Part shown: piece after piece, positions 61,078 to 64,000 of the stretch
Layout: the number at the start of each line of letters is the position of its first letter
Numbering within the stretch: the stretch's first letter is position 1
NCBI RefSeq assembly: GCF_026625125.1
Contig: NZ_CP113097.1
Coordinates: 4,140,001 to 4,204,000 of the forward strand
Length of the DNA stretch: 64,000 nt
Direction of reading: 5' to 3'
Source of the DNA: Pseudomonas putida
GTDB lineage: Bacteria > Pseudomonadota > Gammaproteobacteria > Pseudomonadales > Pseudomonadaceae
Notes under the pieces: model-generated
Told to the model about the DNA's origin: nothing
Seen by the model: the letters and a program-made list of their open reading frames with translations, nothing else
The model's database searches: none
Position numbers and translations under genes: made by a program

Positions 61078-61093
61078 AGCAACAACAGTGCCA
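61078..61093 (-). promoter_or_regulatory. Sigma-54 promoter of fliEFGHIJ
   Basis: Minus-strand TGGCACTGTTGTTGCT is an essentially consensus -24/-12 element (TGGCAC-N5-TTGCT), 61 bases before the fliE ATG. It directly follows the heptad array. FleR, encoded just upstream, is the expected activator. Confidence 0.88.
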
Positions 61094-61102
61094 GCTAGCT
61101 GG

Positions 61103-61240
61103 AAGCTGCAAGCTTCAAGCTTCAAGCTGCAAGCTGGACTGCGGCGCTCTTGCTTGTAGCTTGAAGCTTGTAGCTTGAAGCTTGTAGCTTGAAGCTTGAA
61201 GCTTGAAGCTTGAAGCTTGAAGCTTGCAGCTTGCAGCTCG
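61103..61240. repeat. Inverted heptanucleotide repeat array between fleR and the fliE promoter
   Basis: The right arm (about 61157-61240) is about a dozen consecutive 7-base units AGCTTGN (mostly AGCTTGA). The left arm (61103-61137) has five units in the opposite sense (NCAAGCT type). About 16 bases of unique sequence separate them. The array ends 8 bp from the fleR stop and starts 10 bp from the fliE promoter, so the RNA could fold into long alternative hairpins. Apparent ORFs with a KLQASSF-like repeat are translation of the array. Confidence 0.88.
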
Positions 61241-61247
61241 GCGCAGC

Positions 61248-62627
61248 TCACCCAAAAAGGCTGGCTTCCACGTCCAGTCCGGCATCGCGCATTTGCGCAA
61301 GCTTGTAGCGCAAGGTACGTGGGCTGATGCCGAGCCGCTCGGCAGCCTCCTTGCGGCGACCGCGCTCGGCGCGCAAGGTGTCGATGATCATCTGGAACTC
61401 GTGACGGCGCATGTCATCGCCCAGGCCACCGGCATCAGCTGCCGGCTCGACCGCGACGGGCAGCGGCGTGGCGGGTGCAACCGCCGACAAGGGAATGGCG
61501 CCGGCCAGACAAAAATCCGCCGCTTCGATCACCCCACCCTGCTGCAGGATCAGCGCCCGCTGCAACGCGTTGTCCAGCTCACGCACATTGCCCGGCCAGG
61601 CATGGGCCTGCAGGCAGGCCTTCGCCGCCGCCGACAGACGCACCGGCGCATGCTTCATCTTCGCCACGTGCCGCGCCAGCAGGCGCTCGGCCAAGGGCAG
61701 GATGTCGCCGGCACGTTCGCGCAACGGCTGCCAGGCCAACGGGAACACCGACAGGCGATAGAACAGGTCCTCACGGAAACGCCCGGCCGCCACTTCACCG
61801 GCCATGTCGCGGTTGCTGGTTGCCAGCACGCGGATGTTGAGGGTAATCGGCTTGCGCCCCCCTACCCGCTCAACCTCACGCTCCTGCAACACACGCAACA
61901 GCTTGGCCTGTAGGCCCAGAGGCATTTCAGAAATCTCATCGAGCAGCAGCGTGCCGCCCTCAGCCTGCTCGAATTTGCCGGCCTGCGCGGCAATGGCGCC
62001 GGTGAAAGCGCCTTTCTCGTGGCCGAACAAAGTGGCCTCGAGCATGTTGTCCGGGATGGCCGCGCAGTTGATCGCGACAAATGGCTGCGCCGCACGCGGC
62101 GACTGCTGGTGAATGTACCGCGCAAGCACTTCCTTGCCCGTGCCCGACTCACCCGAGATGAGCACGGTCGAATCGCTGCGCGCCACACGCGCGGCAAGCT
62201 CCAGCAGTTGACGGCTGGCAGCTTCGCAGGCCACCGGCCCATCGTCCTCGGCCGCACTCAGGCGCCCGGCGGCATGACGCTCGACCAGGCTCAGCAGCGC
62301 CTTGGGCTCGAAGGGTTTGACCAGGTAATCCACAGCGCCCTGGCGCATCGCCTCGACAGCGCGCTCCACGGCAGCGTGAGCAGTCATCAGCAGCACGGGC
62401 AATTGCGGGTGCTGGCGGCGCAGGTGCGCCAGCAACTGATGCCCATCCATGCCCGGCATGTTCACGTCACTGATGACCAGGCTGTAGCCGTCGCTTTGCA
62501 CCGCCTCCAACGCTTCTTCAGCGCTGCCCACAGCACGGTAGGCAAAACCGCCGATCTCCAGGGTATCGCCAAGCGCTTGGCGCAGTACCCGGTCATCCTC
62601 GACCAACAACACCTTGATGAGCATCAT
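61248..62627 (-). CDS. fleR: Sigma-54-dependent response regulator FleR
   Basis: The 459-residue NtrC-type activator has a receiver (VLLVEDDRVLRQAL; phospho-Asp in LVISDVNMPGMDGH). The AAA+ domain has Walker A SGESGTGKEVLA, the sigma-54 contact loop GAFTGA and Walker B GGTLLLDEISEMPL. A Fis-type HTH sits at the C-terminus (GRRKEAAERLGISPRTLRYKLAQM). It activates mid-class flagellar promoters such as fliE. Its ATG overlaps the fleS stop (ATGATG with GGAGG upstream). Confidence 0.97.
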   Translation of the reverse strand: MMLIKVLLVEDDRVLRQALGDTLEIGGFAYRAVGSAEEALEAVQSDGYSLVISDVNMPGMDGHQLLAHLRRQHPQLPVLLMTAHAAVERAVEAMRQGAVDYLVKPFEPKALLSLVERHAAGRLSAAEDDGPVACEAASRQLLELAARVARSDSTVLISGESGTGKEVLARYIHQQSPRAAQPFVAINCAAIPDNMLEATLFGHEKGAFTGAIAAQAGKFEQAEGGTLLLDEISEMPLGLQAKLLRVLQEREVERVGGRKPITLNIRVLATSNRDMAGEVAAGRFREDLFYRLSVFPLAWQPLRERAGDILPLAERLLARHVAKMKHAPVRLSAAAKACLQAHAWPGNVRELDNALQRALILQQGGVIEAADFCLAGAIPLSAVAPATPLPVAVEPAADAGGLGDDMRRHEFQMIIDTLRAERGRRKEAAERLGISPRTLRYKLAQMRDAGLDVEASLFG

Positions 62628-63841
62628 GCGACCTCCGCAGGCTGCCCGCCGATCAATGGCAACTCCACCCTCACACAGGTGCCGCGCCCGACCCTGGAGC
62701 GCAGCTGCAACTTACCGTGGTGCGCCCGCACCACAGCCATGACCACGGCCAAGCCGAGCCCGGTGCCGGTAGCCTTGGTCGTGAGGAACGGCTCACCGAG
62801 CCGCCCCAGGAGCTCGGCATCGATGCCACTGCCGGCATCACTGATGCACAGGTGCAGGGTGTGTTCGCGCCGATACAGGTGCACTTTGAGCCGCGCAGCG
62901 CCAACGCTGGCCTGCAGAGCATTCTCGATCAGGTTGAGGATGGCGCCGACCAGGGTGTCGCGATTGCACAGCAACTCACCCAAGTGGCTGTCGCACTGCC
63001 AACGCACGGCATGGCCCTGGACATGAGGCTGGGCGGCTTGCTGCAAGGCCTGGAACAGGCCCTTTGGGCTCACCCGGTCACCCAGTGGCAGCTCGCCCCG
63101 GGCGAACACCAGCATGTCGCGCACCTGGTGTTCCAGTTCGTACAGACGCTCCCTGAGGCTGCCGGCGAAACGCCGGCGTGTCTCTGGCGCAAGCTCACGC
63201 TCGTCTTCGGCCAGGTGGCTGGCATAGAGCATGGCTGCCGACAGCGGTGTGCGTATCTGATGGGCCAGCGAAGCGACCATGCGCCCCAATGACGACAGGC
63301 GCTCATGGCGTGCCAACTGGTCCTGCAGGCGACGGGTTTCGGTCAGGTCATTGAGCAGCACCAACTGCCCTGGCTCGGCATCCAGCGAACGCGTGGCAAT
63401 GGACAAACGGCGGCCATCGCGCAGGGACACCTCATGCCCGTCATCCTTGCGCGGGGCGAAGCTGCGGGCGATCACCTGGCGCCATAACTGGCCGAGCAAG
63501 GGCTCACCCAACAGTTCGCAGGCCGCCGGATTGGCTTCGCGCACCAGGCCTTGGTCATCGATGACGATCACCCCGCCGGGCAGCAGGGCCAGCAGGTTCT
63601 GCAAGCGATTGGCCAGGCGCTCTTTCTCGTTCAGCTCGGCCATGCGCTGGGCGCCGACTACCGCCAGTTCACCCTTGAGCTCACTGACGCGGGCCTCGAG
63701 CATGCTGTAGGACTGGTTGAGCTGGGTGGAGACCTGGTCGAACAGGGCGAACGCCTGCTCCAGCCCCTGTCGACTCTCCTGTTCGACGGGGGTAGGCCCC
63801 TGCGGATCAGGGACTCGGGAAAAGTGGGCGGCCTGGGGCAT
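62624..63841 (-). CDS. fleS: Flagellar two-component sensor kinase FleS
   Basis: The 405-residue cytoplasmic kinase has no TM helix. It has an N-terminal coiled coil (residues ~20-80), a PAS domain (LLALLPGGVIVIDDQGLVREANPAACELLGEPL), HisKA with phospho-His in VASLAHQIRTPLSAAML, and HATPase_c (ILNLIENALQASVG, DAGSGIDAEL, GTGLGLAVV). It partners FleR. A sigma-54 promoter lies 54 bases upstream. Confidence 0.97.
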   Translation of the reverse strand: MPQAAHFSRVPDPQGPTPVEQESRQGLEQAFALFDQVSTQLNQSYSMLEARVSELKGELAVVGAQRMAELNEKERLANRLQNLLALLPGGVIVIDDQGLVREANPAACELLGEPLLGQLWRQVIARSFAPRKDDGHEVSLRDGRRLSIATRSLDAEPGQLVLLNDLTETRRLQDQLARHERLSSLGRMVASLAHQIRTPLSAAMLYASHLAEDERELAPETRRRFAGSLRERLYELEHQVRDMLVFARGELPLGDRVSPKGLFQALQQAAQPHVQGHAVRWQCDSHLGELLCNRDTLVGAILNLIENALQASVGAARLKVHLYRREHTLHLCISDAGSGIDAELLGRLGEPFLTTKATGTGLGLAVVMAVVRAHHGKLQLRSRVGRGTCVRVELPLIGGQPAEVA

Positions 63842-63894
63842 CGTGCTCTCTCGCGTGGCTGACCGTCATAAAAACGGTGTGATGCCAGCGGTGT

Positions 63895-63910
63895 AGCAAT
63901 AGCCGTGCCG
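63895..63910 (-). promoter_or_regulatory. Sigma-54 promoter of fleSR
   Basis: Minus-strand CGGCACGGCTATTGCT matches TGGCAC-N5-TTGCT with one change and correct GG-N10-GC spacing, 54 bases before the fleS ATG. FleQ-dependent activation is known for fleSR in P. aeruginosa; fleQ itself would lie beyond the window. Confidence 0.75.
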
Positions 63911-63936
63911 GGGCTGGGGGTTTGTGCTGCCTGCTC

Positions 63937-63980
63937 GGGCCCTATCGCCGGCAAGCCGGCTCCCACCGCGACCGCGCAGT
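63937..63980. repeat. P. putida REP element near window end
   Basis: GGGCCCTATCGCCGGCAAGCC and the following GGCTCCCACCGCGACCGCGC form the reverse-orientation REP with its usual flank. It lies upstream of the fleS promoter, in the gap that would lead to fleQ. Confidence 0.85.
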
Positions 63981-64000
63981 TCTTCAGGCCCGCGCTTTAC

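Noticed and set aside
61054-61300. Minus-strand ORFs with a KLQASSF-like heptapeptide repeat
   Set aside because: They are direct translations of the 7-base DNA repeat in several frames (21 bases give 7 residues) and overlap fleR and the fliE promoter; not credible proteins.

Overview
The window is high-GC, densely packed DNA from a fluorescent pseudomonad, most likely the Pseudomonas putida group. The evidence is the polar-flagellar gene order (fleSR, fliEFGHIJ, hsbA-hsbR-hptB, fliKLMNOPQR-flhB, flhA-flhF-fleN-fliA, cheYZAB, motCD, parA-type gene, two CheW proteins, DUF2802 protein, ccmA-I), REP elements with the GCCGGCTTGCCGGCGAT core, and the housekeeping content. No rRNA, tRNA, CRISPR array or intact insertion sequence was seen.

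Layout. 1-3054 (-): N-terminal 1018 residues of a large dermonecrotic-toxin/NEL-type effector, cut by the window edge. 3239-13913: sulfate-binding protein, RlmI-like methyltransferase, an EamA exporter divergent from an Lrp-type regulator, an NCS1 permease with a hydantoin/Asp-Glu racemase-family enzyme, then a histidine phosphatase, FKBP, GFA, PhzF, D-2-hydroxyacid dehydrogenase and a lipoprotein. 13925-20835 (-): complete cytochrome c maturation operon ccmABCDEFGHI. 21039-28654 (+): a second fliK-like gene, a stand-alone FlhB C-terminal domain, and two tandem ~900-residue toxins, each with a DUF6543-like N-terminus and a TcdA/TcdB-type glycosyltransferase C-terminus. 28655-29013: REPs around a 46-bp degenerate tandem repeat. 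29014-63841 (-): the flagellar/chemotaxis cluster, interrupted between flhA and flhB by a ~2.6 kb accessory segment (FCD GntR regulator, D-Ala-D-Ala ligase paralogue, small ORFs).

How it works together. FleS/FleR with sigma-54 drive mid-tier flagellar promoters; four good -24/-12 matches were found, before fleS, fliE, fliL and flhA. The fli and flh genes build the MS ring, rotor/switch, ATPase complex and export gate. FlhF and FleN set flagellar placement and number. FliA runs late genes. CheA/B/Y/Z, CheW, MotCD and the ParA-type protein handle taxis, and the HptB-HsbR-HsbA branch links sensory kinases to surface behaviour.

The most unusual feature is the pair of glycosyltransferase toxins placed directly behind flagellar-type secretion accessory genes (FliK-like and FlhB-CTD). 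With the NEL-like protein at the left edge, this suggests an effector repertoire possibly linked to flagellar type III export; that link is inference. The flhA-flhB insertion and a heptanucleotide repeat family in gaps of the fleSR-fliJ region also deserve attention.
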